Shown piece by piece: positions 15,264 to 25,649 of a stretch of DNA of 64,000 nt. The stretch is from Zafaria cholistanensis (lineage in GTDB: Bacteria; Actinomycetota; Actinomycetes; Actinomycetales; Micrococcaceae), in contig NZ_BKDJ01000006.1 of assembly GCF_008580665.1 (NCBI RefSeq), positions 49,212 through 113,211 of the forward strand, read 5' to 3'. A program made the translations under genes and the position numbers. Below the pieces are notes generated by a model. The model was not told the DNA's origin. It saw nothing but the letters and a program-made list of their open reading frames with translations, and ran no database searches. Every line of letters starts with the position of its first letter. Position 1 is the stretch's first letter.

Positions 15264-16664
15264 ATGGCCCTGATCCTGCGTTTCGCGGCGCGGTCCGACG
15301 TCGGGAAGGTCCGCTCCAAGAACGACGACTCCGCCTATGCCGGCAACTACCTTGCCGTCGTGGCGGACGGCATGGGCGGACATGTCGGCGGCGACGTGGC
15401 CTCCGCCTCCACCGTCCTGGACCTGGTCCACCTGGACCGCCCCGTGGAGGGCGATGCCGAAACCGTCCTTCCCGACGAGATCCAGACCGCCAACTCCATC
15501 CTGAACGAGCTGGTCAGCGCCAACCCCAAGCTCTCCGGAATGGGCACCACGGTGACCGCAGTCCTGCTCACCGGCAACGTGTTCCAATATGCCCACATTG
15601 GGGATTCGCGGGCGTACCGGCTCAAGAACGGCGTGTTCGAGCAGGTCAGCAAGGACCACACCTTCGTCCAACACCTGATCGACGAAGGACGCCTGCGCCC
15701 CGAGGAAGCCGAGACCCACCCGCACAAGAACGTGCTGATGCGCGTGCTCGGCGACTCCGACGCCAGTCCGGAACTGGACATTGCGCAGTACCCGGTGGAG
15801 CCGGGCGAACGCTGGCTGCTGTGCTCCGACGGGCTGAACGCGGTGGTTCCCGAAGCCGTCACCGAACAGATCATGCGCGGCACCGAATCCCTGCAGCAGA
15901 CCGTCGACGACCTCATCGAAACGACCCTCGCGAACGGCTCCCCGGACAACGTCACCATCGTGGTGGTGGAGGTCGCGGAAGACGACGGCGCCGCCTTGCC
16001 GCCTCCCGCCGAGGTCGAGGCTCCGGACACCGGCCAGCTTGAGGTTGCCCGTGAAGGAGACCTCCAGGCCAGCGCCGCCGTCCTGCGCCATGAGATGTCC
16101 AACCGCCCGCACGTCCTCGTGGGCGCCGCGGCCCTGGCCACCGAAACCGGGCAGATCCCCATCGTGACGCAGCGTTCGGCCCAGCGGCGCGCCGCCGCCA
16201 TCCTGACGCACAAGGCGCCGCCGCCGGTGGCCGCCGAGTCCGAATCCCCCGAGGAACCTCCTGCCCGCCGGCGCATCCGCCGCTGGCTGGTGCCGGCCTT
16301 CCTGGGCATGATGGCCCTGATCCTGGCCTCGGTGCTCACCCTGGGCTACATGTGGACGCAGACCCAGTACTTCGTCGGCAACTACAACGGCCGGGTGGCG
16401 ATCTTCAACGGCGTCTCCCAGGACCTGGGCCCGATCAAGCTCTCCCACGTGGACACGGTCACTGACATCCCGCTCAGCGTGCTGCCCGCCTACACCCAGC
16501 AGCGCCTGACCGGTTCGCTGGCCGCCAGGGACCTTGAGCACGCCCAGCGGATCGTGGGGGAACTGCTGATCACCGCCAAGCAATCCTGCCCCGTGGTGGT
16601 TCCCGCCGACGGCGAGGCCCCACCCGCGGACCTTCCGTCCTACTGCAAGGAGGAGGCCCCGTGA
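15264..16664 (+). CDS. pstP: PP2C-family Ser/Thr phosphatase PstP
   Basis: 466 residues. The catalytic domain (1-240) has the metal-binding motifs RSKNDDSAY, VADGMGGHVGGD, GMGTTVTAVLL, HIGDSRAYRL, LLCSDGLN and SPDNVTIVVVEV, all with their Asp/Gly residues. A linker rich in Ala, Pro and Glu follows. A single membrane helix lies about 340-362 (WLVPAFLGMMALILASVLTL) and then a small extracytoplasmic domain of about 100 residues ending CPVVV and SYCKEE. It removes phosphate from PknA, PknB and their targets. Translation is coupled to rodA by a GTGA overlap. Confidence 0.95.
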   Translation: MALILRFAARSDVGKVRSKNDDSAYAGNYLAVVADGMGGHVGGDVASASTVLDLVHLDRPVEGDAETVLPDEIQTANSILNELVSANPKLSGMGTTVTAVLLTGNVFQYAHIGDSRAYRLKNGVFEQVSKDHTFVQHLIDEGRLRPEEAETHPHKNVLMRVLGDSDASPELDIAQYPVEPGERWLLCSDGLNAVVPEAVTEQIMRGTESLQQTVDDLIETTLANGSPDNVTIVVVEVAEDDGAALPPPAEVEAPDTGQLEVAREGDLQASAAVLRHEMSNRPHVLVGAAALATETGQIPIVTQRSAQRRAAAILTHKAPPPVAAESESPEEPPARRRIRRWLVPAFLGMMALILASVLTLGYMWTQTQYFVGNYNGRVAIFNGVSQDLGPIKLSHVDTVTDIPLSVLPAYTQQRLTGSLAARDLEHAQRIVGELLITAKQSCPVVVPADGEAPPADLPSYCKEEAP

Positions 16665-18067
16665 GCGACGTCACGACAGCCCCCGTCCCCCGCCGGAACC
16701 TCGAACTGGGCCTGCTGGCGCTGGCCCTCGCCGTCGTAACGGGCGCAAACTATCTTGTCAGCCTCAGCAACGAGTCCGGCATTGAGCAGAAGTGGTTCAC
16801 CCAAAGCGTGGCTTTGGCCTGCATGGCGCTGGCCGTCCATGCCGTCCTGCGCATCTGGGCAAAGTATGCCGACCCGATCATCCTTCCCGTGGTCGTTGCC
16901 CTGAACGGCCTCGGCCTGGCGATGATCCACCGGATCGACAACGCAACCGGGGACAACGCGGCCTCGCGCCAGCTGCTCTGGACCGGCATCGCCGTGGCGG
17001 CTGCGATCATCACGCTGTGGGCCGTGCGGGACCACCGCATCCTGCGCCGGGCCACCTACATCTTCCTGGCGCTGAGCGCATTCCTGCTGGTCCTTCCCCT
17101 GATCCCGGGCCTGGGGCGGGAGATCAACGGGGCGCGCATCTGGGTGGGCCTGGGACCGTTTTCCTTCCAGCCCGGGGAAATCGCGAAGATCACCCTGGCG
17201 ATCTTCTTCGCCGGCTACCTCTCCAGCAACCGCGACCTGATCCTGCTGGCCGGACGCAAGCTCGGACCCCTGCAGCTGCCGCGCTACCGCGACCTGGGCC
17301 CGATGATCGTCGCCTGGCTGGTCAGCATCGGCGTGCTGGTCTTCCAGCGCGACCTCGGATCCTCGATCCTGTTCTTCGGCCTCTTCATGGTGATGATCTA
17401 CGTCGCCACCGGCCGGATCAGCTGGATCGTGATCGGCCTGGCCTTCGTGGCGGTCGGCGGCCTGCTGGCCTCCCAGTTCATGTCCCACGTCACCCGCCGC
17501 ATCGACGCCTGGCTCAACGCCTTCGACCCCGAGGTGTACAACCGCGCCGGCGGCAGCTTCCAGATCGTCCAGGGCCTGTTCGGCCTCGGCAACGGCGGCC
17601 TGTTCGGCACCGGCCTCGGCAACGGGCGCCCGGACCTGATCACCTATGCCAACAGCGACATGATCGTGGCCGCACTGGGCGAGGAACTGGGCCTGTTCGG
17701 CATCACCGCCGTCGTGCTGCTGTACGTGGTGCTGGTCAGCCGCGGCATCCGCGCCGCGCTCGGCACCCGGGACGCCTTCGGCAAGCTGCTGGCGGCCGGA
17801 CTGTCCTTCACGATCGGCCTGCAGTGCTTCGTGGTGATGGGCGGGGTCACCCGGCTCATCCCGCTCACCGGCCTGACCACCCCGTTCCTGGCGGCCGGCG
17901 GCTCCTCGCTGCTGTCCAACTGGATCATCGTGGCCCTGCTGCTGCTGGTCTCCCACGGCGCCCGCCGCCCGGCCGCCGTCGGACCCCTCACCGAACCCGA
18001 AAAGGCGGGCACCGCGCCCGGACGCCGGCCGCAGGCCGCCCCGGCCACCCAGGAGGACGCCCGATGA
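16661..18067 (+). CDS. rodA: FtsW/RodA/SpoVE-family peptidoglycan polymerase
   Basis: 468 residues, GTG start overlapping the pstP stop. About ten to twelve membrane helices. SEDS hallmarks are NGARIWVGLGPFSFQPGEIA, KITLAIFFAGYL, IVQGLFGLGNGGLFGTGLG and LIPLTGLTTPFLAAGGSSLL. As RodA-type glycosyltransferase it polymerises lipid II with the PBP encoded next; placement beside pbpA favours RodA over FtsW. The cytoplasmic tail is Pro/Ala-rich. The stop overlaps pbpA (ATGA). Confidence 0.95.
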   Translation: MSDVTTAPVPRRNLELGLLALALAVVTGANYLVSLSNESGIEQKWFTQSVALACMALAVHAVLRIWAKYADPIILPVVVALNGLGLAMIHRIDNATGDNAASRQLLWTGIAVAAAIITLWAVRDHRILRRATYIFLALSAFLLVLPLIPGLGREINGARIWVGLGPFSFQPGEIAKITLAIFFAGYLSSNRDLILLAGRKLGPLQLPRYRDLGPMIVAWLVSIGVLVFQRDLGSSILFFGLFMVMIYVATGRISWIVIGLAFVAVGGLLASQFMSHVTRRIDAWLNAFDPEVYNRAGGSFQIVQGLFGLGNGGLFGTGLGNGRPDLITYANSDMIVAALGEELGLFGITAVVLLYVVLVSRGIRAALGTRDAFGKLLAAGLSFTIGLQCFVVMGGVTRLIPLTGLTTPFLAAGGSSLLSNWIIVALLLLVSHGARRPAAVGPLTEPEKAGTAPGRRPQAAPATQEDAR

Positions 18068-19509
18068 ACCAGGCCATCCGCAACGTCTGGATCGCCATCC
18101 TGGTGTTCTTCACCGCGATCATGGGGTCCCTGACCTACATCCAGTTCTTCGCTTCCGAGGACCTGAACGCCAACGCGCTGAACAACCGCCAGCTGTACCG
18201 TGACTTCGACCTCCCGCGCGGGGCCATCCTGGTGGACGGCAAGCCGGTGGCCGAGTCGGTGGAGTCCGACGGCGACTTCAAGTTCCAGCGCGTCTACCAC
18301 GACCCGGAACTGTATTCGCACCTGACCGGCTTCTACTCGCTGACCTTCGGGTCCAAGCACCTCGAATCCGTGATGAACGCCGAACTGACCGGGCAGAGCG
18401 ACAGCCAGTTCTACGACCGGCTGGTGAACATGCTCTCCGGAGGCACCAACGACGGCGCCTCGGTGGAACTGACCATCGACCCGAAGCTGCAGGAGACCGC
18501 CTACAACGTGCTGCCGGACGGGGTCCAGGGCACCGTCATCGTGTCCAACCCCAAGACCGGCGACATCCTGGCCATGGCCTCCAAGCCCAGCTACGACACG
18601 AACAAGCTCGCCGTGGTCTCCGGCGCCCAGGCCACCACCAACATGGACAAGATCCTGGAGACGACGGGCCTGAGCCCGAACATCAACCCCGCGATCGGAC
18701 ACCTGATTCCCCCGGGCTCGACGTTCAAGATCCTCGATGTGGTGGCCGCCCTCGAATCCGGCAAGTACGACCTGGACACGGTGATCGACAACCCCAACTC
18801 CGTGATCCTGCCGGGCACCAGGACCCCGCTGGGCAACTTCGAGCAGGGCATCTGCTCCGGCCAGTCGCGGGCGAAGCTGTCCTTCATCGTCGCGCAGAGC
18901 TGCAACACCCCGTTCGTGGAGATCAGCCAGGCGGTGGGCCAGGACGCGCTGCGCGATGTCACGGAGCGCTTCGGCTTCGGCCAGCAGCTGCAGGTCCCGC
19001 TGCGGGTGACGCCCAGCGTGTTCCCGGCCGACATGTCCGCCGCCCAGCTGGCGCAGTCCGCGATCGGCCAGTTCGACGTCAAGGCGACCCCGCTGCAGAT
19101 GAACATGGTGGCCATGGGCATCGCCAATGACGGCGTCATCATGAAGCCGAACCTCATCAAGCAGGTCGTAGCCTCGGACCTGCGCGTCCTCGAGGATCCG
19201 CAGCCGGAGCAGTTCAGCACCGCGACCTCCAAGGAGGTCGCGGACCAGGTCACCGAGCTGATGCTCGGACCCGTCCAGAGCGGCACCGCGATGAGCGCCC
19301 AAATCCCGGGCCTGGAGATCGCGGCCAAGACCGGCACCGCGCAGATCGGCAACACCGGCAAGGTCAACTCATGGATCACGGGGTTCGCCCCGGCCAACGA
19401 CCCACAGGTCGCGGTCACCGTGGTCATTGAGAAAGTCGATTACAACACCGGTCACAACCTGACCGGCCCGAGCATGAAGAAGATCCTAGAGGCGGTGTTC
19501 AACAAGTGA
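18064..19509 (+). CDS. pbpA: Penicillin-binding protein (class B transpeptidase PbpA)
   Basis: 481 residues from the ATG overlapping rodA. A signal anchor lies about 8-28 ([20 protein letters not shown]). The transpeptidase domain (about 155-478) has the serine motif PGSTFKI, SCN in VAQSCNTPF, and KTGTAQ. Shorter than typical division PBPs, as is PbpA of mycobacteria. It cross-links side-wall peptidoglycan with RodA. Coupled to pknA by a GTGA overlap. Confidence 0.95.
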   Translation: MNQAIRNVWIAILVFFTAIMGSLTYIQFFASEDLNANALNNRQLYRDFDLPRGAILVDGKPVAESVESDGDFKFQRVYHDPELYSHLTGFYSLTFGSKHLESVMNAELTGQSDSQFYDRLVNMLSGGTNDGASVELTIDPKLQETAYNVLPDGVQGTVIVSNPKTGDILAMASKPSYDTNKLAVVSGAQATTNMDKILETTGLSPNINPAIGHLIPPGSTFKILDVVAALESGKYDLDTVIDNPNSVILPGTRTPLGNFEQGICSGQSRAKLSFIVAQSCNTPFVEISQAVGQDALRDVTERFGFGQQLQVPLRVTPSVFPADMSAAQLAQSAIGQFDVKATPLQMNMVAMGIANDGVIMKPNLIKQVVASDLRVLEDPQPEQFSTATSKEVADQVTELMLGPVQSGTAMSAQIPGLEIAAKTGTAQIGNTGKVNSWITGFAPANDPQVAVTVVIEKVDYNTGHNLTGPSMKKILEAVFNK

Positions 19510-21368
19510 GGCCAACATCCGGAATCACCCTGGGCGGACGGTTCCAACTGACCGACCGTATTGCCATTGGCGGCATGGGTGAGGTGTGGAAGGCACGCGA
19601 TGAGATCCTGGGCCGCACCGTCGCCATCAAGATCCTCAAGGAGGAGTACACCGGCGATCCGGGCTTCCTCCAGCGGTTCCGGGCGGAGGCACGCCACACC
19701 GCGCTGCTGAACCACAATGGCATCGCCAACGTGTTCGACTACGGCGAGGAGGAGGGTTCGGCCTACCTGGTCATGGAACTGGTGCCCGGCCCGCCGCTGT
19801 CCGCCATCATCGAGCGCGAGCGCGTGCTCTCCCCCGACCGGACGCTGTCCATCATCAGCCAGACCGCCAAGGCTTTGGCCGTGGCCCACGCGCAGGGCCT
19901 GGTGCACCGCGACGTGAAGCCGGGCAACCTGCTGATCCTGCCGGACGGCAAGGTGAAGATCACCGACTTCGGCATCGCCCGCCTGGCCGACCAGGTTCCG
20001 CTGACCGCAACCGGGCAGGTCATGGGCACCGCCCAGTACCTGGCCCCGGAGCAGGCCACCGGCCAGCAGGCCACCGGCGTCAGCGACATCTACTCGCTCG
20101 GCGTGATCGGTTACGAGTGCCTGGCCGGCCGCCGGCCCTTCACGGGCGAGTCGCAGATCGCGATCGCGCTGGCCCAGGTCAATGACACCCCTCCCCCGCT
20201 GCCCGAGTCCATCCCGGCCCCGGTGCGCGCCCTGATCATGTCGATGCTGGCCAAGAACCCGGCCGAGCGCCCGGCCGATGCCACCAAGCTGGCCGAGGCC
20301 GCGGACGCCCTCCGCGCCGGCAACATCGAGGCCGCCCAGGCCGCGGTGCCGGGCATGCTGCTGGTCGGCACTGGCGCCCCGGACACCGCAGCCACGGAGG
20401 CAGTCCCGTACACCGACGCCGCCACGCGTGCGCAGCCGTCCGCCACCGGCGCGGCCGCCCCGCCCACCAGCGCGCTGCCTACCGTCGCCACCCCGATGGC
20501 CGCCCCGCCCACCACCGCGACCCCTTCCGCCGGGGCAGGCGGGGACGGTTTCGATTCGCTGCTGGGCGCAAGCCGCGCCTGGACGCCGGATGACGACGAG
20601 GACGAGTACGACGGCGGAGCCCCGGCCCCGGCCGAACGCGGCGGCCGGGGGGACCGCGGCGTCCGCAAGCGCAGTCCGTGGACGTGGCCGCTGCTGGCGC
20701 TCGTCGCGCTGGTGCTGCTGGCAGCCCTGGGTGTGTGGCTGGCGCCGCTGCTGACCGGGGGCCGCGAGGAGCCGGTGCAGACCCCGGTCCCCACGACGGC
20801 GTCCCCGACCCCGACCGCCACCAGCTCCTCGGCGTCCCCGACCCCCTCCAGCTCCTCCGCCCGTCCAACGACCTCCTCCGCCCCCGCGGCGATCGTGATT
20901 TCCGCGAACGAGTACCGTGGCCGACCGCTGGGCACCGTGCGCCAGGAGCTGGAGGCTTTGGGGCTGCGGGTCAACGCGGTTCCGGATGAAAGCACCCAGG
21001 CGGAAAACACCGTGCTTGACGTCTCCCCTGCCGGCACGCTGGCCCGCGGCGACACTGTCACCGTCACCTACGCGGTCCCCAGCACCAGCGTGTCCGTGCC
21101 TTCCGGCCTGGTGGGCGCGACCGAGGCCAGCGTCCGCTCCAAGCTGGAGAACGCGGGCCTGCGCCCGGTGCGGGCGGGATTCGTGCCCAGCGAGACCGTC
21201 CCTGAGGGCCGCGTCGTCTCGGTGAGGCCGGAGGAGGGCGACGGCGTTGCCCGCGGCTTCCCGGTCGAGTACACCGTCTCCACCGGCCCGGAGGAGACCG
21301 AGGCTCCGCCGTCCAGTGAGCCCGCCACGCCGAGCCCGGCCACGTCCTCCCCGGCCGGGAACCGGTGA
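19506..21368 (+). CDS. pknA: Ser/Thr protein kinase PknA with two PASTA domains
   Basis: 620 residues, GTG start overlapping the pbpA stop. The kinase domain spans about 10-270: glycine loop [18 protein letters not shown] lysine, [10 protein letters not shown] catalytic loop, DFGIA, and APEQATG. A Thr/Pro/Ala-rich linker runs to about 390. A membrane helix lies about 393-417 ([18 protein letters not shown]). The Ser/Thr/Pro-rich extracellular stalk carries two PASTA repeats, about 460-525 and 527-598. Mycobacterial PknA lacks PASTA, so this architecture differs. It phosphorylates cell-shape and division proteins. Confidence 0.93.
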   Translation: MRPTSGITLGGRFQLTDRIAIGGMGEVWKARDEILGRTVAIKILKEEYTGDPGFLQRFRAEARHTALLNHNGIANVFDYGEEEGSAYLVMELVPGPPLSAIIERERVLSPDRTLSIISQTAKALAVAHAQGLVHRDVKPGNLLILPDGKVKITDFGIARLADQVPLTATGQVMGTAQYLAPEQATGQQATGVSDIYSLGVIGYECLAGRRPFTGESQIAIALAQVNDTPPPLPESIPAPVRALIMSMLAKNPAERPADATKLAEAADALRAGNIEAAQAAVPGMLLVGTGAPDTAATEAVPYTDAATRAQPSATGAAAPPTSALPTVATPMAAPPTTATPSAGAGGDGFDSLLGASRAWTPDDDEDEYDGGAPAPAERGGRGDRGVRKRSPWTWPLLALVALVLLAALGVWLAPLLTGGREEPVQTPVPTTASPTPTATSSSASPTPSSSSARPTTSSAPAAIVISANEYRGRPLGTVRQELEALGLRVNAVPDESTQAENTVLDVSPAGTLARGDTVTVTYAVPSTSVSVPSGLVGATEASVRSKLENAGLRPVRAGFVPSETVPEGRVVSVRPEEGDGVARGFPVEYTVSTGPEETEAPPSSEPATPSPATSSPAGNR

Positions 21369-23584
21369 GCCTGGAAGGGCGTCCCTCCGTGGCCGGTCCC
21401 CGGATCCTCGACGGCCGCTACGAGGTCGGTGCGCTGATCGGCCGCGGCGGCATGGCCGATGTCCACCGCGGACGCGACCTTCGCCTGGGGCGCGAGGTCG
21501 CCATCAAGCTGCTGCGCCCCGACCTGGCCCGGGATCCCATGTTCCAGGCCCGGTTCCGCCGCGAGGCCCAGGCCGTGGCCGGGCTGAACCATCCCTCGAT
21601 CGTCGCGGTCTACGACACCGGCGAGGAACCGCTCCCGGAGGTTTCCGGGGAGGGCCTGGCCGCGCCGTTCATCGTGATGGAGTACGTCGAGGGCCGCACC
21701 CTGCGGGAGCTGCTCCGGGCCGGGGAAATTACCGTCGAGTCGGCCTGCCGCCACACCCTGGACGTGCTGGACGCGCTGGCCTACAGCCACCGTAAGGGGA
21801 TCGTCCACCGGGACATCAAGCCGGCGAACGTCATGGTCACCCCGGACGGGCGCGTCAAGGTGATGGACTTCGGCATTGCGCGGGCGCTGGCCGACGCCGG
21901 AGCCACCATGACGCAGACCCAAACCGTGGTGGGCACCGCCCAGTACTTCTCCCCCGAGCAGGCCCGCGGCGAGTCCGCGGACGCCCGCAGCGACCTTTAC
22001 TCCGCCGGATGCCTGCTCTTCGAGCTGCTCACCGGCCGGCCGCCGTTCATCGGCGACAGTCCCCTGTCCGTTGCCTACCAGCACGTGAGCGAGCAGGCCC
22101 CGTTGCCCGGCGAACTGAACCCGGACGTTCCCGCCGCGCTGGACGCCGTCGTCGAGCGGGCCCTGCGGAAGGACCGGGAGGACCGCTACCAGGGCGCCGC
22201 CGATTTCGCCGCGGCCCTTGCGGCCGCCCGGGCCGCCCACGGCCCGGAGGCCGCCACCCAGGCGCTGGCCATGACGCCTCCGCCGGCCTCGGGCACGGAG
22301 GATGACGACGCCACCGCCGCCTTCGCGGTGCAGGACGGGCCGCCCACGCGCGCCCATGGGCCCCAGCAGCACCGGGACGCCGGGGAGCACGGGGAGCACG
22401 GGGACCTCCTGTCCGCCACGATGCCCGTTGCGGCCCTGTCCTCAGATGGCCTGTCCTCAGATGGCCTGCCCCCAAATGCCCTGTCCGTAGATGACCTGTC
22501 CGCAGATGACTTCTCCGGGAATGCCCTCTCCGCGGATCTCCTGTCCGACGGGTTCTACGGGGACCAATACGCGGTGGAACACGCCGAACCAGCCCTCCCG
22601 TCGCGGCGCGGCGGCCAGGACCGCGACGGCCAGGACCGCGACGGCCAGGACCGCGACGGCCAGGACCGCGACGGCCAGGACCACGGCGACGGCGCCCGCA
22701 AGCGGGCCTGGATCACGGTCCTGGCATTGGCCGTGGTGGTGGTGCTGGGCACCGGTGGCTGGCTGCTGTGGAACTGGAGCCAGGAGGAACGGGCGCGCAA
22801 CGCGACCGTCGCAGTACCGGAGGTCGCCAACATGACCCTCACGCAGGCGCAGAACGCCCTGATCGCGGTCGACCTGCGCCCGCTCACCGAGCAGGTGTTC
22901 GACGATACCGTCCCGAAGGACCTTGCCGTGGGCACCAAGCCCCTGGCGGGCGAGCAACTGCGGGTGGATTCCGAGGTGCGGCTGCTGATCTCCATGGGGC
23001 CCGAGCAGGTGCGGCTGCCCAAGGACCTGGCCGGCCAGAGCGAAGCCTCGGTGGAGCGCGTGCTCACCGACCTGGGGCTGCTGGTGGGGGAGGTGTCCCA
23101 CGACAACTCCGCGACCGTTCCGCGGGACCGGCTGGTGGGCACGAACCCTGGACTTGGCGAGGAGGTCAAGGCCGGCAGCACGGTGGACCTGACGTTCTCC
23201 ACGGGGAAGGTCACCGTCCCGCGGCTGATCGACATGACCGAGGAGAGCGCCCGTGCAGCCCTCGCCGACGACGCCGTGCAGCTGAACCTGGAGGTCCGCC
23301 GGGAAGAGAACTCGCTGGTGGAACCGGGCACGATCATCCGCCAGGAACAGGCCCCCGGCAGCGACGTGGAGCCGGGCAGCACGGTCGTGGCCACCGTCGC
23401 CGCTGCCCCGGCCGCGCAGGAGCCGGACCCGTCCGGCCCGGAAGGCTCCGGCAGCTCCGATAATTCAGGCTCCGGCAATTCGGGCAACGGCAATTCGGGC
23501 AACGGTAACGGCAACGGCAATTCAGGCAACGGCTCCGGCAATTCGGGCAACGGCCAAGGAAATGGCAACGGTCGGCGGGACTAG
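21365..23584 (+). CDS. pknB: Ser/Thr protein kinase PknB with three PASTA domains
   Basis: 739 residues, GTG start overlapping the pknA stop. Kinase about 15-280: [37 protein letters not shown] and SPEQARGE. The cytoplasmic linker has a five-residue repeat LSSDG/LSVDD-like (about 358-393) and a GQDRD repeat (about 417-440). A membrane helix lies about 450-471 ([20 protein letters not shown]). Three PASTA units span about 480-680, where other actinobacteria often have four. The tail is almost only Gly, Asn and Ser. PASTA domains sense muropeptide or lipid II. Last gene of the seven-gene overlapping operon. Confidence 0.94.
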   Translation: MSLEGRPSVAGPRILDGRYEVGALIGRGGMADVHRGRDLRLGREVAIKLLRPDLARDPMFQARFRREAQAVAGLNHPSIVAVYDTGEEPLPEVSGEGLAAPFIVMEYVEGRTLRELLRAGEITVESACRHTLDVLDALAYSHRKGIVHRDIKPANVMVTPDGRVKVMDFGIARALADAGATMTQTQTVVGTAQYFSPEQARGESADARSDLYSAGCLLFELLTGRPPFIGDSPLSVAYQHVSEQAPLPGELNPDVPAALDAVVERALRKDREDRYQGAADFAAALAAARAAHGPEAATQALAMTPPPASGTEDDDATAAFAVQDGPPTRAHGPQQHRDAGEHGEHGDLLSATMPVAALSSDGLSSDGLPPNALSVDDLSADDFSGNALSADLLSDGFYGDQYAVEHAEPALPSRRGGQDRDGQDRDGQDRDGQDRDGQDHGDGARKRAWITVLALAVVVVLGTGGWLLWNWSQEERARNATVAVPEVANMTLTQAQNALIAVDLRPLTEQVFDDTVPKDLAVGTKPLAGEQLRVDSEVRLLISMGPEQVRLPKDLAGQSEASVERVLTDLGLLVGEVSHDNSATVPRDRLVGTNPGLGEEVKAGSTVDLTFSTGKVTVPRLIDMTEESARAALADDAVQLNLEVRREENSLVEPGTIIRQEQAPGSDVEPGSTVVATVAAAPAAQEPDPSGPEGSGSSDNSGSGNSGNGNSGNGNGNGNSGNGSGNSGNGQGNGNGRRD
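22436..22540 (+). repeat. 15-bp coding repeat in the PknB linker
   Basis: Seven degenerate 15-bp units begin with CTGTCCTCAGATGGC (two exact copies at 22436 and 22451) and encode Leu/Phe-Ser/Pro-x-Asp/Asn-x pentapeptides in the juxtamembrane linker. Confidence 0.85.
22613..22684 (+). repeat. 15-bp perfect tandem repeat encoding GQDRD
   Basis: GGCCAGGACCGCGAC is repeated four times exactly plus a partial fifth copy. Slippage would change length by whole pentapeptides without a frameshift. Confidence 0.95.
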
Positions 23585-23598
23585 CCGCCCGGAGGGGA

Positions 23599-24243
23599 CT
23601 ACTGCTTGATGAGCGGGCTTAGGGTGGCTGCGGCCCGGGCCGCGCCGGCCAGGCCCAGGGACTCCAGCCAGTTGCCGAGCATCCGGTAGCCGCCTTCGGT
23701 GAGCACGGATTCGGGGTGGAACTGCACGCCCCACAGCGGAGCCTCGTGGTGCGCCAGGCCCATGACGACGCCGCCCTCGGTCTCCGCAGTAATCTCCAGC
23801 TCTTCGGGGATGGATCCGCGCACGGCGGCCAGGGAGTGGTAGCGCGTGGCCGTAAACGGGTTCGCCACGTCGCGGAAGATCGGGTGGGAGCCGTGGTGCA
23901 CCAGCGAGGTCTTGCCGTGCATGAGTTCCTCGGCGTGGGTGACGACTCCGCCGTAGGCCTCGGCAATGGCCTGGTGGCCCAGGCACACTCCCAGCAGGGG
24001 CTTGGCGTGCGTTCCGCACCACTTGATCAGGTCGATGCATACGCCGGCCTCGGACGGGTTGCCCGGGCCGGGGGAGATCAGGACGCCGTCGCGGGCGGCG
24101 GCCAGCTCGATCGCCTCGGCCAGCGTGACGTCGTCGTTGCGGACCACGGTGGTTTCGGCGCCGAGTTCCTGCAGGTAGCCGACCAGCGTGTAGACGAAGC
24201 TGTCGTAGTTGTCGATCACCAGGATCCGGGTGGGGGCGGTCAT
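23599..24243 (-). CDS. pabA: Glutamine amidotransferase, anthranilate/aminodeoxychorismate synthase component II
   Basis: 214 residues from ATG 24243. Class I amidotransferase: LVIDNYDSFVYTL N-terminus, ISPGPGNPSEAG, nucleophile Cys87 in LGVCLGHQAIAEAYGG, and the His/Glu pair in GVQFHPESVLTEGG. It supplies ammonia from glutamine to chorismate for folate (pABA) or tryptophan synthesis; the usual name at this locus is pabA/trpG. Convergent with pknB, 14 bp away. Its ATG overlaps the stop of the small membrane gene upstream (ATGA). Confidence 0.95.
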   Translation of the reverse strand: MTAPTRILVIDNYDSFVYTLVGYLQELGAETTVVRNDDVTLAEAIELAAARDGVLISPGPGNPSEAGVCIDLIKWCGTHAKPLLGVCLGHQAIAEAYGGVVTHAEELMHGKTSLVHHGSHPIFRDVANPFTATRYHSLAAVRGSIPEELEITAETEGGVVMGLAHHEAPLWGVQFHPESVLTEGGYRMLGNWLESLGLAGAARAAATLSPLIKQ

Positions 24244-24410
24244 CGCGGGAGCACCATGCCAATCGTCGAGTCGGTCCAGGGAACGAACTGGTTCGCCCAC
24301 GGGAACACGTATTCCATCAGAACCAGTATGACCAACCCAACGAGCAGGACGGAAATGAGCAGGCGGAGCCACAGCGGTCCGGGCAGGTGGCGGAAAATCC
24401 AGGCGTACAT
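24240..24410 (-). CDS. Small single-pass membrane protein (56 residues)
   Basis: Reads MYAWIFRHLPGPLWLRLLIS then a hydrophobic run VLLVGLVILVLMEYVF and PWANQFVPWTDSTIGMVLPR. Starts 11 bp after the sortase stop and overlaps the pabA start, so it sits inside the sortase-pabA transcript. Small membrane proteins of this type occur at the same place in related genomes as I recall them. Function unknown. The overlap and clean topology make it a real gene. Confidence 0.8.
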   Translation of the reverse strand: MYAWIFRHLPGPLWLRLLISVLLVGLVILVLMEYVFPWANQFVPWTDSTIGMVLPR

Positions 24411-24421
24411 TTAGTGCTCCC

Positions 24422-25168
24422 TTACTTCCGCGCCTGGGCTACGGTGTCGGCGATGGCCACCGGCGGGCCATCCGCGGCAGGAGTGAACGATTCCAGCACG
24501 GAGACGGCGATGATCCGCATCTTGGTGGTGAAGGGCGGGTCGCAGCTGGTCATGGTCAGCACGGCCTCCGAGGGTTCCTTCCCCGGCCTGCCGGGCACCG
24601 GAGCCAGGACCTCTGAGCTGGAGGGGTGGACGATCTGCGTGCTCCGGTAGGCATAGGTATAGAAGCCCTTGGCGGTCTGGACGTAGACCAGGTCGCCCTC
24701 CCGAAGCTTGTGGATGTCCCGGAACGCTTCCCCGTACGTCTGCCGGTGGGCGGCGACCGCAAAGTTGCCCTTCTCCCCCGGCATCTGCGTTTCCGGGTAG
24801 TGGCCAATACCCAGCGTGTTGAGCACGTCCAGTCCGACGCCGGCAGCGACCGGCCGCGCGAAGTCCTCGCCGAAGCGGGGAACGTACAGCACCGCAAACG
24901 TGTCTCCCTCCAAGGCCGGGCCCTCGGCGGGCTCGGCCGGCGGGCCTGCGGAGAATCCTTCCAGGGCGTGTTCCACGGCCGCTTCCTGGGTGCGCCCGGC
25001 GTCAAGGTTCGTCCACCAGAGCTGCCAGGCGACAAAGAGCAGCAGCACGACGCCGGCGGTCAGGAACAGTTCGCCAAACACCCCGACGGCGGCGGACAGG
25101 GGTCCACGCCGCGAACCGCGGGGCGGGGCACCCGCCGGCATGCCGGTGCCTTGGGCCACTTTGGGCAT
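24422..25168 (-). CDS. Class E sortase
   Basis: 248 residues from ATG 25168, preceded by GGAAGGAACC; an upstream in-frame start exists but has no better ribosome site. A membrane anchor lies about 32-50 (ELFLTAGVVLLLFVAWQLWW). The catalytic triad is His141 (AAHRQTY), Cys209 (LTMTSCDPP) and Arg218 (TTKMR). Class E enzymes in high-GC bacteria recognise LAxTG-type signals and play the housekeeping role of anchoring surface proteins to the peptidoglycan. It leads the leftward sortase, small membrane protein, pabA operon. The repeat protein at the left edge could be a client, but its C-terminus is not visible. Confidence 0.93.
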   Translation of the reverse strand: MPKVAQGTGMPAGAPPRGSRRGPLSAAVGVFGELFLTAGVVLLLFVAWQLWWTNLDAGRTQEAAVEHALEGFSAGPPAEPAEGPALEGDTFAVLYVPRFGEDFARPVAAGVGLDVLNTLGIGHYPETQMPGEKGNFAVAAHRQTYGEAFRDIHKLREGDLVYVQTAKGFYTYAYRSTQIVHPSSSEVLAPVPGRPGKEPSEAVLTMTSCDPPFTTKMRIIAVSVLESFTPAADGPPVAIADTVAQARK

Positions 25169-25334
25169 TCCAGGTTCCTTCCGCGCCGCCGCCCGGGGCA
25201 TAGGGGACCCAGCGGCTACTATTGAGATGTTGACAGGGAGCGTGCCGGTACGATCCGGGCCGGCCCCACCAGCCACAATATCGCCCGACCCGCATTTCAG
25301 CGGATGTCGCCGGCGCCCGAGCGCAGGAGAAGCC

Positions 25335-25583
25335 GTGCCAGAGTCCAAGACCCGCCGCAAGAACCGCCGGCCCGAGGAGGGCTCCGGCCAGGCCGACTAC
25401 AGGCCGCTGCCGGTTTGGTACAAGCCGGTGATGTTCGGCCTGATGCTCCTGGGCCTGCTCTGGATCATGGTCTACTACATTTCCCAGGGTGTACTGCCGC
25501 TGGTCACGGCCGGCGGCTGGAATATTGTGATCGGCTTTGGCCTGGCGATGGTGGGCTTCTTCATGACCACCCGCTGGCGCTAG
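25335..25583 (+). CDS. crgA: Cell division protein CrgA
   Basis: 82 residues from GTG 25335, with AGGAGA six bases upstream. A basic N-terminus (SKTRRKNRRPEE), then two membrane helices (PVMFGLMLLGLLWIMVYYIS and WNIVIGFGLAMVGFFM) and the end TTRWR, all as in CrgA. It binds FtsZ, FtsQ, FtsI and PBPs at the septum. Divergent from the sortase gene, as usual in actinobacteria. Confidence 0.95.
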   Translation: MPESKTRRKNRRPEEGSGQADYRPLPVWYKPVMFGLMLLGLLWIMVYYISQGVLPLVTAGGWNIVIGFGLAMVGFFMTTRWR

Positions 25584-25649
25584 CCCGCCACCTGTCCCCC
25601 ACCGGCCCCAGGAGCCGCCCGGACGGGGCCCAGCGGCCGCGCGGGAAGG

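Noticed and set aside
22613-22684. Possible CRISPR-like array
   Set aside because: Direct repeats without spacers; in-frame coding repeat of PknB.
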